This document shows positions 27,314 through 34,790 of a stretch of 64,000 nt of DNA, piece by piece. The stretch lies in assembly GCA_050299695.1 (NCBI GenBank), contig JBNKWI010000007.1, positions 6,100-70,099 of the forward strand, in the 5' to 3' direction. Every line of letters starts with the position of its first letter. Positions within the stretch are counted from its first letter, which is position 1. The DNA is from Ovoidimarina sp050299695 (GTDB lineage: Bacteria > Pseudomonadota > Alphaproteobacteria > Rhodobacterales > Rhodobacteraceae). Both the position numbers and the translations under genes were made by a program. The notes below the pieces were generated by a model that worked only from the letters and a program-made list of their open reading frames with translations, did no database searches and was not told the origin of the DNA.

Positions 27314-28523
27314 GCCCTGCGATCCGGGGCCGGCCGGTCTCAAGTCGGAGCAGAAATCTTGGGAGCACCGGACGGTGCCCCCTGAAACGACTTTCCGCCG
27401 ACTGGAGCCGTTTCTGGACGTCGCGGCGATCACGCGGATCGCCGATCTGACGGGCCTGGACCGGATCGGGATTCCGGTCTTCCAGGCCGTGCGCCCGCTC
27501 GGTCTCTCGCTGTCGGCCAGCCAGGGTAAAGGGGCGACGGCGGCGGCAGCCCGGGTTTCGGCGGCAATGGAGGCGCTGGAGATCTGGCACGCCGAGACCG
27601 AAACGCTCGACGGCGTTCATGCGGTTCCGGGAGCGCTGAAAGGTCGCCGGGCGCTCGACTGCGATGCGCTGTCGGCGTTTGCCGTGGCGCCCCCGGATTT
27701 CGATGGCCCGTTCGCCTGGACCGAAGCCACCGATTGCACCGACGGGGGCAGCGTTTTCGTGCCGCGGGATCTCGCGAACCTCGATTTCACCCGCGACGGT
27801 GATCCGCCCTGGCTGCTTCGCTCGACCGACGGTCTGGCCGGCGGCAACACCCTCTGCGAAGCGCTCGCCTCTGCCACGGCCGAGCTCATCGAACGCGCCT
27901 GCACCGCCGAGTTTCGCAGAATTTCGCCCGAACTCCGGGCTGCCCGTCGGATCAACCCGCGGACCCTTGCCGGCGAGGACGGCCGCATCGCGCGCCTCGT
28001 CGATCCGATCCAGGCGGCGCGGCTGGAGCTAGAGCTGTTCGACATGACGATCGATCTCGGGGTAACCGCCATCGAGGCGGTGATCTACGATCTGGACGCG
28101 CCCGGGCCGAGCCACCTTCCCTGTCTCGGCCACGGCGCGCATCTGGATCCGGTCACCGCGGTCACGCGGGCGATCACCGAAGCGGCGCAGACCCGGCTGA
28201 CCCATGTCTCCGGGAACCGCGATGACATCCTGCCCGACCACTACTCCGATCACCACTTTTCCAACACGCTGCGCCGGTTCGAGCGGGGCTTCGACATGGC
28301 CGGGGCCTGCCGGGGCCTGGATCTGACCGACCGGAGCGGGTCTTCGCCCGCGGAGGACTTTTCTGAAATGGTGGCGCGAATAACCGCCAAACGCGGAGGT
28401 CCGGTCCTGTTCGTCGATCTCACGAAGCCGCATATCGGCGTGCCGGTCGTCAAGGTCCTGGCGCCGGGTCTGCGTCGCAAAGCGCCGGCGCAGCAGGCGA
28501 ATGGCGGCGGAGGCCGGTCATGA
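27300..28523 (+). CDS. YcaO family ATP-dependent amide-backbone modifying enzyme
   Basis: A 407-residue YcaO protein, an enzyme type that phosphorylates a peptide amide oxygen and, with a partner, makes azolines, amidines or thioamides. ATP/Mg motifs visible: GKG at 76-78, Ser87, Glu91 and Glu94 in SAAMEALE, Glu195 and Glu198 in ATAELIER, Glu294, Gln297 and Arg299 in RAITEAAQTRL, and GNRDD at 305-309. It ends with VPVVKVLAPGLRR and a basic tail, without the PxPxP end of azoline-forming cyclodehydratases. The start, ATG 27300, overlaps the upstream gene by 14 bp; its stop overlaps tfuA as ATGA. The TfuA partner points to thioamide formation. Confidence 0.9.
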   Translation: MVAFKPCDPGPAGLKSEQKSWEHRTVPPETTFRRLEPFLDVAAITRIADLTGLDRIGIPVFQAVRPLGLSLSASQGKGATAAAARVSAAMEALEIWHAETETLDGVHAVPGALKGRRALDCDALSAFAVAPPDFDGPFAWTEATDCTDGGSVFVPRDLANLDFTRDGDPPWLLRSTDGLAGGNTLCEALASATAELIERACTAEFRRISPELRAARRINPRTLAGEDGRIARLVDPIQAARLELELFDMTIDLGVTAIEAVIYDLDAPGPSHLPCLGHGAHLDPVTAVTRAITEAAQTRLTHVSGNRDDILPDHYSDHHFSNTLRRFERGFDMAGACRGLDLTDRSGSSPAEDFSEMVARITAKRGGPVLFVDLTKPHIGVPVVKVLAPGLRRKAPAQQANGGGGRS

Positions 28524-29239
28524 CGCCGCCGGTCATCTTCGCAGGCCCCAGCCTGACCCCCGACGACCGCAGGGGGGCAAAGGATATGATCTTCCTGCCG
28601 CCGGCCGAACAGGGCGACATCCTGCGCGCGCTCGCGCAGAAGCCAGCCGCCATCGGCCTGATCGACGGATATTTTGGGGACCGGCCGGCGGTCCACCAGA
28701 AGGAGATCCTCGAGGCGCTGGCATCGGGTGTCCCGGTCGCTGGCGCGGCGTCCATGGGTGCGCTCCGGGCGGCGGAGCTGCGCCGATGGGGCATGGTCGG
28801 CGTGGGGCGGATCTTCGCGGATTTTGCCGCGGGGCGGCTGACCTCCGATGCCGAGGTCGCGGTGTCGCATGGGCCGGAACTCACCGGCTTTGCGCAGACG
28901 TCGATTGCGCTCGTCGATGTGCGCGCGACGCTGGGGTCGCTGGCGGGAAATCAGCAGTTTACGGCCGAGCTCAGGAAAGCGGTGCTTGCGGCAGCCGAGG
29001 CGCTGCATTTCACCGACCGCACCTGGCGCACCATCGCCATGGCTGCCTCGGCGTCGGTTCCCGGCGGCATGGATCTCGAGACCGAGCTCCGGCGGTCGCA
29101 GGTTCTGCAGAAGCGTCGGGACGCCGTCGAACTCGTGAACCTGATCCTCGAGGGCCGCCTTCCGGCGCCGCCGAGAAACCCGCCGCCCCCGATGACCCGC
29201 GCGTATCGGGAAATCCGGGCACGGGCGCTGCAAGAGTAG
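28520..29239 (+). CDS. tfuA: TfuA domain protein, thioamidation partner of YcaO
   Basis: A 239-residue protein with the TfuA core: IGLIDGYFGDRPAVHQKEIL followed by GVPVAGAASMGALRAAEL and RWGMVGVGRIF. TfuA proteins occur with YcaO in trifolitoxin and thioviridamide-type clusters and in the archaeal genes for thioglycine formation in methyl-coenzyme M reductase, where they are thought to help deliver sulfur. The gene starts inside the ycaO stop (ATGA), showing tight coupling. The C-terminal 80 residues are helical and Pro-rich near the end. It is the last gene of the cluster, 36 bp before a convergent LysR gene. Confidence 0.9.
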   Translation: MTPPVIFAGPSLTPDDRRGAKDMIFLPPAEQGDILRALAQKPAAIGLIDGYFGDRPAVHQKEILEALASGVPVAGAASMGALRAAELRRWGMVGVGRIFADFAAGRLTSDAEVAVSHGPELTGFAQTSIALVDVRATLGSLAGNQQFTAELRKAVLAAAEALHFTDRTWRTIAMAASASVPGGMDLETELRRSQVLQKRRDAVELVNLILEGRLPAPPRNPPPPMTRAYREIRARALQE

Positions 29240-29275
29240 CCTCTTGCGGGCAATCGTTCCTTCCGGCCCGGGTTG

Positions 29276-30172
29276 TCAAAGCATGCTCGCAGTCTTGATG
29301 TCCTCCACCGCGAAATCGATGAGCGCGCGGATCTTCCGGGGCAAGGTCCGACCTTCCAGATAGACGGCGTTGACGGCGGCGACGTCGCTCGTATGGCTTT
29401 GCATCAGCTCCAGGAGTGAGCCGTCCTTGAGCCGCTCGCAGACCGCGAAGTGCGGCGCATGGGCAATGCCGAGCCCGTCGGCGGCAAGCTCCGCCGCCGC
29501 CCGAGCCGAGTTCACGTGGAACCGCCCCTGGACCTGGACGACCGTCTCCACTCCGCCCTGCCGGAAGACCCAGCGGCGCGGTACGCGGCGGTTGGTATCG
29601 ACGATACAAACGTGATGCTCGAGATCCTCCGGGCGCTCCGGTCGACCATGCGCGGCGATGTACTCCGGGCTTGCCACCATCCGGGACCGCAACTCGCCCA
29701 GCTTGCGTTCCTTGAGCGACAGCATCCCCGAGCTACCGATGCGGAACGCGAGGTCGATTCCCTCGTGGGCTAGGTCGGCATAGCTGTCATTCAGCCGCAG
29801 ATCGAAGGTCAGGCCCGGATTGCGCTCGGCGAAGCGGCACAGCAGTCCGACAACGTAAAGCTCGCCGAAGGTCACCGGCGCCGAGATCCGGATCAGCCCG
29901 GTGAAGCCCCGCGAACCTTCCGCAACTACGGCCAGCAAGTCATCGAGATCCTCCAGAAGGGCCGGGGCGCGGGCCAGAAGATCTTCGCCCGCCGGGGTCA
30001 GCCCGACCTTCCGTGTGGTGCGCTGAAACAGCCGGACGCCAAGCCGGACCTCGAGTTCGGCCACGTATTTCGAGGTCAACCGGTTCGACACGCCGAGTTG
30101 ATCCGCCGCGGCGGTGAATGAGCCGGTCTGGGCGGTGGCCACAAAGGCCTTGAGCTCATCGGTGATGTCCAA
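29276..30172 (-). CDS. LysR family transcriptional regulator
   Basis: A 298-residue LysR regulator. The N-terminal winged helix reads FVATAQTGSFTAAADQLGVS with the HTH, then LEVRLGVRLFQRTTRKVGLT; the effector-binding domain follows. The start is the TTG at 30172, giving MDITDELKAF, which places the HTH at the normal distance from the N-terminus; no in-frame ATG lies upstream. It is divergent from doxX across a 189-bp gap that is AT-richer than its surroundings (around 30180-30260), and probably regulates the doxX-dioxygenase-dsbA genes. Confidence 0.9.
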   Translation of the reverse strand: MDITDELKAFVATAQTGSFTAAADQLGVSNRLTSKYVAELEVRLGVRLFQRTTRKVGLTPAGEDLLARAPALLEDLDDLLAVVAEGSRGFTGLIRISAPVTFGELYVVGLLCRFAERNPGLTFDLRLNDSYADLAHEGIDLAFRIGSSGMLSLKERKLGELRSRMVASPEYIAAHGRPERPEDLEHHVCIVDTNRRVPRRWVFRQGGVETVVQVQGRFHVNSARAAAELAADGLGIAHAPHFAVCERLKDGSLLELMQSHTSDVAAVNAVYLEGRTLPRKIRALIDFAVEDIKTASML

Positions 30173-30361
30173 TGGCGCCCATTGCGAATGTTTTGTGGAT
30201 AGTCATTCAATAAAATCGCCATTTCGTTGAAGGTTTGCAAGCGGTATCTGAGTGGCAGAAAACGTGGTCGAGCCGATCGTCTCTTGAACATCCGGTTCGG
30301 CTTCCGGCTCGGCCAGTGCAATGGCTTGCAGCCGCTCAATCCCTCCTAAAGGAGACCAGAG

Positions 30362-30784
30362 ATGACCCAGAACTCCAACGCCGACTACGCCGCTACAGTC
30401 CTTCGCCTGTCCACAGGCGTCCTTTTCCTTGCCCATGGGCTCCTGAAGGTGAACGTGTTCACCATCCCGGGCACCGTCGGCTATTTCGAAAGCCTCGGCC
30501 TGCCTGCCTTCGTCGCCTATCTCACGATCTTCGGCGAGCTCGCAGGCGGCACCGCACTGATCCTTGGCGTCGCCACGCGGCTCGCCGCGCTGGGGCTGAT
30601 TCCGATCCTGCTCGGTGCGACCTGGGTACATTCGTCCAATGGCTGGCTGTTTTCCACCGAAGGCGGCGGATGGGAGTTTCCGCTCTACTGGGCCGTTGTG
30701 CTCGTGGCCATCGCCCTGCTCGGGAGCGGCGCCTATGCGCTAAAGATTCCGGGCCTGCAAAACGCGCTCGGCCGTTTCGCCTGA
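30362..30784 (+). CDS. DoxX family membrane protein
   Basis: A 140-residue protein with four membrane helices. LRLSTGVLFLAHGLLKVNVF at the start and YLTIFGELAGGTALILG in the middle are typical DoxX motifs. Family members take part in sulfur or redox-related membrane functions, but the role of this small form is unknown. The start at 30362 follows AAAGGAGA. It is first in a row of same-strand genes (extradiol dioxygenase 44 bp, then a DsbA-like gene) opposite a LysR regulator. Confidence 0.88.
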   Translation: MTQNSNADYAATVLRLSTGVLFLAHGLLKVNVFTIPGTVGYFESLGLPAFVAYLTIFGELAGGTALILGVATRLAALGLIPILLGATWVHSSNGWLFSTEGGGWEFPLYWAVVLVAIALLGSGAYALKIPGLQNALGRFA

Positions 30785-30827
30785 CCCGTGGGGCCGCCGC
30801 AAGGCGCCCCACCCAAGGAGGTTTGCA

Positions 30828-31658
30828 ATGCAAAGCGCTAAATCCCTTGCATCCCTCAAGGACCGGTTCGCCCCAACCGACAGGATGCCGTTGGTCTTCC
30901 TCGGGCACGGCAGCCCGATGAACGCCATCGAGGACACCGATTATAGCCGTGCCTGGAGCGAACTTGGCCGCTTGCTGCCCCGGCCCGAGGCCATCCTCGT
31001 TGTCTCGGCGCATTGGGCAACGAAAGGCACCACGTTGGTCGATGTGTCGGAGATGCCGCGCACGATCCACGACTTCCATGGCTTCCCCGAAGCGCTATAC
31101 CGCGAAGCGTATCCGGCTTCCGGCGACCCGGCTCTGGCGCGCGAGGTGGTGTCGCTGCTCGCAAGTCACCGGGCCGAGGAAGATGACACCTGGGGTCTCG
31201 ACCACGGCGCCTGGACGGTGCTGAAGTTCCTCTTCCCCGGCGCCGATGTCCCGGTGTTCCAGGTCTCGATCGACATGACCCGCGACCTCGACTACCAGCT
31301 CGAAATCGGAGCGACGCTGTCCGAGTTGCGCGACAGGGGTGTCCTGATCCTGGGTTCGGGCAACGTCGTCCATAACCTGCGCGCCATCAAATGGGAGAAG
31401 AACAGCACGCCGCACGACTTCGCCCTCGAATTCGACCGGCTCTTTGCAGACAAGCTGGAGGACCGCGACTTCGCCTTCCTCGCAAACCGCGAGAAGCTCG
31501 GATCGCTGCTGCGCACCGCGCATCCTTCGGTGGATCACTATTTGCCGGCGCTCACCCTGGCCGGCGCATCCAATGACAGCGACGAACTGACATTCATGAC
31601 CGACGCGATCGACCTTGGTTCGGTTTCCATGCGGTCCTATGTGTTCCACGCTGCCTGA
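30828..31658 (+). CDS. ygiD: LigB-type extradiol dioxygenase (4,5-DOPA dioxygenase/YgiD family)
   Basis: A 276-residue class III ring-cleaving dioxygenase. Metal-site regions visible: LVFLGHGSPMNAI near residue 25, VVSAHWATKG near 60, LDHGAWTVLKFLFPGADVPV near 125-145 and GSGNVVHNLRA near 180, with a late His in HPSVDHYLPAL near 230. The family includes plant DODA and E. coli YgiD, which open the catechol ring of DOPA; the natural bacterial substrate is often unknown. AAGGAGG precedes the start. It is in the doxX operon. Confidence 0.88.
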   Translation: MQSAKSLASLKDRFAPTDRMPLVFLGHGSPMNAIEDTDYSRAWSELGRLLPRPEAILVVSAHWATKGTTLVDVSEMPRTIHDFHGFPEALYREAYPASGDPALAREVVSLLASHRAEEDDTWGLDHGAWTVLKFLFPGADVPVFQVSIDMTRDLDYQLEIGATLSELRDRGVLILGSGNVVHNLRAIKWEKNSTPHDFALEFDRLFADKLEDRDFAFLANREKLGSLLRTAHPSVDHYLPALTLAGASNDSDELTFMTDAIDLGSVSMRSYVFHAA

Positions 31659-31720
31659 GGCCGGGCCGGTCGACGGCAAATCGCGCGGCCATAGCGCCGT
31701 TGCATACAGGAGACTGTGAC

Positions 31721-32356
31721 ATGGACGTCACCTATCTCTTCGATCCGCTCTGCGGTTGGTGCTACGGCGCGAGCGCGGCCCTCGATCATCTCGCCGCGCA
31801 ACCGGATGTCACCCTGACCCTTGCCCCGACCGGACTGTTCGCCGGGGACCGGGCACTGGTGATGGATGCTCAATTCGCCGCATTCGCCTGGCAGAACGAC
31901 CAGCGCATCCGGCGCCTGACGGGGCAGGACTTCTCCGACGCCTATCGCGAACAGGTCCTGGGCCAGACGGGCGGAAGGGTCGACTCCGCCCCGGCGACAT
32001 TGGCGCTGGTGGCCGTCGGAATGACCGCGCCCGGGGGCGAATGGACGGCGCTGAAGGCGCTGCAACGGGCGCGTTACGTCGCCGGACGCAACAACTCGGA
32101 ATTCTCCGTGGTGATCGAGGTGTTGCAGGCAACCGGTTTCGACGCCGCGGCCGCGCGGTTGCAGACGCCCGATGCCGAGCTGCACGGCGCCTATCAGGCC
32201 CGCATCGCCACGGCGCGGGGCGACATGGCGCAATTCGGCGTCGATGGCGTCCCTGCGCTGATCGTGGGTAACGGCGCCAACCGCCAGCTGCTGCGCAGCG
32301 GCGCCCTGTTCGGCGATTCCCAGCAACTGACCGAGACCCTGCGTCGCGTCGCCTGA
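31721..32356 (+). CDS. DsbA/FrnE-family thiol oxidoreductase
   Basis: A 211-residue DsbA-like protein with the redox motif CGWC at residues 11-14 (FDPLCGWCYGASAALDHL) at the very N-terminus and the cis-proline region FGVDGVPALIVGNGANRQLL near 180. There is no signal peptide, as in the cytoplasmic FrnE/2-hydroxychromene-isomerase-like branch. The start at 31721 is preceded by AGGAGA; the open frame just upstream has no good start. It is the third gene downstream of the LysR-divergent promoter. Confidence 0.87.
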   Translation: MDVTYLFDPLCGWCYGASAALDHLAAQPDVTLTLAPTGLFAGDRALVMDAQFAAFAWQNDQRIRRLTGQDFSDAYREQVLGQTGGRVDSAPATLALVAVGMTAPGGEWTALKALQRARYVAGRNNSEFSVVIEVLQATGFDAAAARLQTPDAELHGAYQARIATARGDMAQFGVDGVPALIVGNGANRQLLRSGALFGDSQQLTETLRRVA

Positions 32357-32496
32357 GCGCCGGGGCGCGCCCGACCGTCGATGTGGGAACGGCGAGAAGA
32401 GTCGAGGGCCATCGGCCAATTCGCTCAGCCACGCGCGCGCTGGTAAACGAAGTATTCTTGAATCCGAGCCTATGGGTGCGGCGTGAGGCCCGTACC

Positions 32497-33699
32497 ATGA
32501 AGCTCCTCTTCATTCACAACAACTTTCCTGCGCAATTCGGCGGACTCGGCCGCTGGCTCGCCAGGCAGGGGTGCGACGTCGCTTTCGCAACCCAATGCCG
32601 GGCCGCGTCCGACGAATTGAGGATCGTCCGGTTCCAGGACCACCGGCAGGCCTCCCCCGCAACGCATCACTATCTCCGCGGCACGGAGCGCGCGGTCATT
32701 ACTGGCCAGAGCTTCGCACGCGTTGCCCTCGGTCTTAGGCGGCAAGGCTACACGCCGGATGTCGTGGTTGCCCATTCGGGCTGGGGCGCGGGCCTGTTCG
32801 CGAAGGACATCTGGCCGGACACCAGATACGTCCAGTACATCGAGTGGTACTATTCCCATCCCGCCATCGACCTGACACCGCACCAGGTTCCCGGCCCCGA
32901 TGAGGAGGAGCGGGCGAAAGCGCGGATTCGCAACGCCCCTTTCTGGCTCGATTTCAGTGCGGCGGACGCGTCCGTCTGTCCGACGCGGTTTCAAGCCGAC
33001 CGGTTCCCGGAAAAGTTCCGCTCGCATCTGTCGGTCTTGCGCGATGGGGTCGACACGGGCCTTCATTCTCCCGGGGGCCGGGACCCCGAGCTCCTCGCCG
33101 CCTACGGCATTCCGCCGGCCGCCAGGATCGTCACCTACATCGCGCGGGGCATGGAGCCGATGCGCGGGTTCCCGGAGTTCATGCGAAGCGTGGCGGAGCT
33201 TCAGCGGCGGCGTCCCGACGCCCATGTCGTGGTCATCGGCGAGGATCGCGTTGCCTATGGTCCGGCCACCAACGGCCCGTCTTGGAAGCACCGGATGCTG
33301 GAGGATCTGAGCCTCGACCCGGATCGGCTTCACTTCACCGGCCTCGTTCCCCGGTCGAAGATGGTCAAGTTCCTCCAGGCGTCCGACGCCCATGTCTACC
33401 TCTCGGCGCCATTCGTGCTCTCCTGGTCGTTCCTCGAAGCCATGTCATGTGCCGCGCCCATCGTCGCGGCGGACAACGACCCGGTGCGGGAATTCATGCG
33501 TGACGGGGAGAGCGGCCACCTGGTCGATCCCCATGACATCCCCAATGTCGTCGAGGCCATCGAGGGCCTCCTCGATGATCCGGAGACGTCGCGGCGGATC
33601 GGAAAAGCGGCGAGAGCGGCGATCCTGAGCGAGTGCGACGCCTTCGATATCGCCTACCCGAAATACAAGGCCTTTCTGTCATCCCTTGCCGGGCACTGA
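32497..33699 (+). CDS. GT4 family glycosyltransferase
   Basis: A 400-residue GT-B fold enzyme. The N-terminal domain begins MKLLFIHNNFPAQFGGLGRW; the C-terminal nucleotide-sugar domain contains YIARGMEPMRGFPEFMRSV, HFTGLVPRSKMVKFLQASD, the acceptor/donor stretch VLSWSFLEAMSCAAPIVAAD and DGESGHLVDPHD, matching the usual EAMACG...G.LV pattern of GT4. It probably builds an exopolysaccharide or lipopolysaccharide glycan; the sugar is unknown. It stands alone between the dsbA-like gene and a convergent exported-protein gene. The ATG at 32497 is the natural GT4 N-terminus; an earlier frame extension looks non-coding. Confidence 0.88.
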   Translation: MKLLFIHNNFPAQFGGLGRWLARQGCDVAFATQCRAASDELRIVRFQDHRQASPATHHYLRGTERAVITGQSFARVALGLRRQGYTPDVVVAHSGWGAGLFAKDIWPDTRYVQYIEWYYSHPAIDLTPHQVPGPDEEERAKARIRNAPFWLDFSAADASVCPTRFQADRFPEKFRSHLSVLRDGVDTGLHSPGGRDPELLAAYGIPPAARIVTYIARGMEPMRGFPEFMRSVAELQRRRPDAHVVVIGEDRVAYGPATNGPSWKHRMLEDLSLDPDRLHFTGLVPRSKMVKFLQASDAHVYLSAPFVLSWSFLEAMSCAAPIVAADNDPVREFMRDGESGHLVDPHDIPNVVEAIEGLLDDPETSRRIGKAARAAILSECDAFDIAYPKYKAFLSSLAGH

Positions 33700-33756
33700 C
33701 GGCAAGGGAGAACCGTTGGCGGGACGTCCAGAACGCCGCGGGCCCCGGACGTCCTG

Positions 33757-34698
33757 CTACCGGGAACGACCGACCAGCTTGCGGCTCATTTCCTTGCTTA
33801 CGAGGCAATGCGTGCCGTCGCCGGGGTCTTCCGTCCGGCGTGGGCGCTTGGCGTTGCATTCGGCGCGATCGGTCGGGTCCTCAATGCCGTAGAAGGCGTT
33901 GATGATCGCCTGCTCCTGTTCGTGGTTGAAGGCGTGGGTCTGGCCGAACATCACGTACTGGAAGATCTCGGGCTGGGTAGCGGGCACGAACGCGAAATCG
34001 CCGGCATCGGCAAGCTGGCCGCCCGCGCAGCCCTCATAGGCCTCCGGGCGCGAGAGCTTCCGCCCGCCGGTGGACTTGCCCGAGAGCGCATTGGTGAAGC
34101 AGCGCCGGGGAAGCGACATTTGGCAGTAATAATGGACCGTGATGTCCGACCAGTGGTCGGGGTAGAACGTGGTCTTGAGACAGCCGAGCATCGCCTTCAG
34201 CCCCTCCTGCGTATGCTTGGGGTGGCCGGGAGGGCGGCTGCCATAGGCGTCGGCGCTCGCGTTCATCGCCGCGAGGATCGCCTGGCCGGGCAGGCTCAGG
34301 TTTGCCGCCGGTGCCTTGGGGCGGTAGTCGGCATAAGAGTTGTCGGGCGAGTTGATCGGTTCCTTCATGGCGTCGATCTCGGCCTGGCTCGGCACGGGCC
34401 GCCAATCCTCGACGGATCTGGAAAGCTCGGTCGAGACCCCGACCGCCAGGCTTTCCAGCGTCGCGGCGTCCAGCTTTCCGGTTTCCGGAAGGCCCTTCAG
34501 GGCCTGGTAGGTCGCGATGGCGCGGGAGGTCTTGGGGCCCATGAACCCGTCGAGCGCACCGGGGTCCTGACCCTCCTCGGCCAGCTTCGACTGCGCCTCC
34601 TGAACGACGGCCGAATATCCCGCGAACGCGGACCCCGCGAGGGTGGTCATGAGTGCGAGAACGCCTGCGGCGAACCAGCTGCCAACCGATACCTTCAT
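33757..34698 (-). CDS. Exported peptidoglycan-binding domain protein
   Basis: A 313-residue secreted protein. A signal peptide (about residues 1-25, FAAGVLALMTTLAGSAFAG) is followed by a PG_binding_1 domain (about 28-85; GALDGFMGPKTSRAIATYQ is diagnostic). The remaining ~220 residues contain six or so cysteines (GCLKTTFYP, YYCQMSLPRRCF, YEGCAGGQ, AECNAK, HCLVSK), likely disulfide-linked in the periplasm; I do not recognise that domain. The start at 34698 has AAGGTG upstream; an ATG at 34707 is possible. It is downstream of the P450 gene on the same strand. Confidence 0.8.
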   Translation of the reverse strand: MKVSVGSWFAAGVLALMTTLAGSAFAGYSAVVQEAQSKLAEEGQDPGALDGFMGPKTSRAIATYQALKGLPETGKLDAATLESLAVGVSTELSRSVEDWRPVPSQAEIDAMKEPINSPDNSYADYRPKAPAANLSLPGQAILAAMNASADAYGSRPPGHPKHTQEGLKAMLGCLKTTFYPDHWSDITVHYYCQMSLPRRCFTNALSGKSTGGRKLSRPEAYEGCAGGQLADAGDFAFVPATQPEIFQYVMFGQTHAFNHEQEQAIINAFYGIEDPTDRAECNAKRPRRTEDPGDGTHCLVSKEMSRKLVGRSR

Positions 34699-34790
34699 GG
34701 CAATCACCTTCTCAAAAAATTTCTCAAATCAACCCGGACACCCTAGCAGAATGCCTCGCGACCTTCCAGCCGATGCCCGGCCAGCAGGCC

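Noticed and set aside
27300..28523. Reading the YcaO protein as an azoline-forming cyclodehydratase
   Set aside because: It lacks the PxPxP C-terminus and no E1-like or flavin dehydrogenase partner is adjacent; the partner is TfuA.
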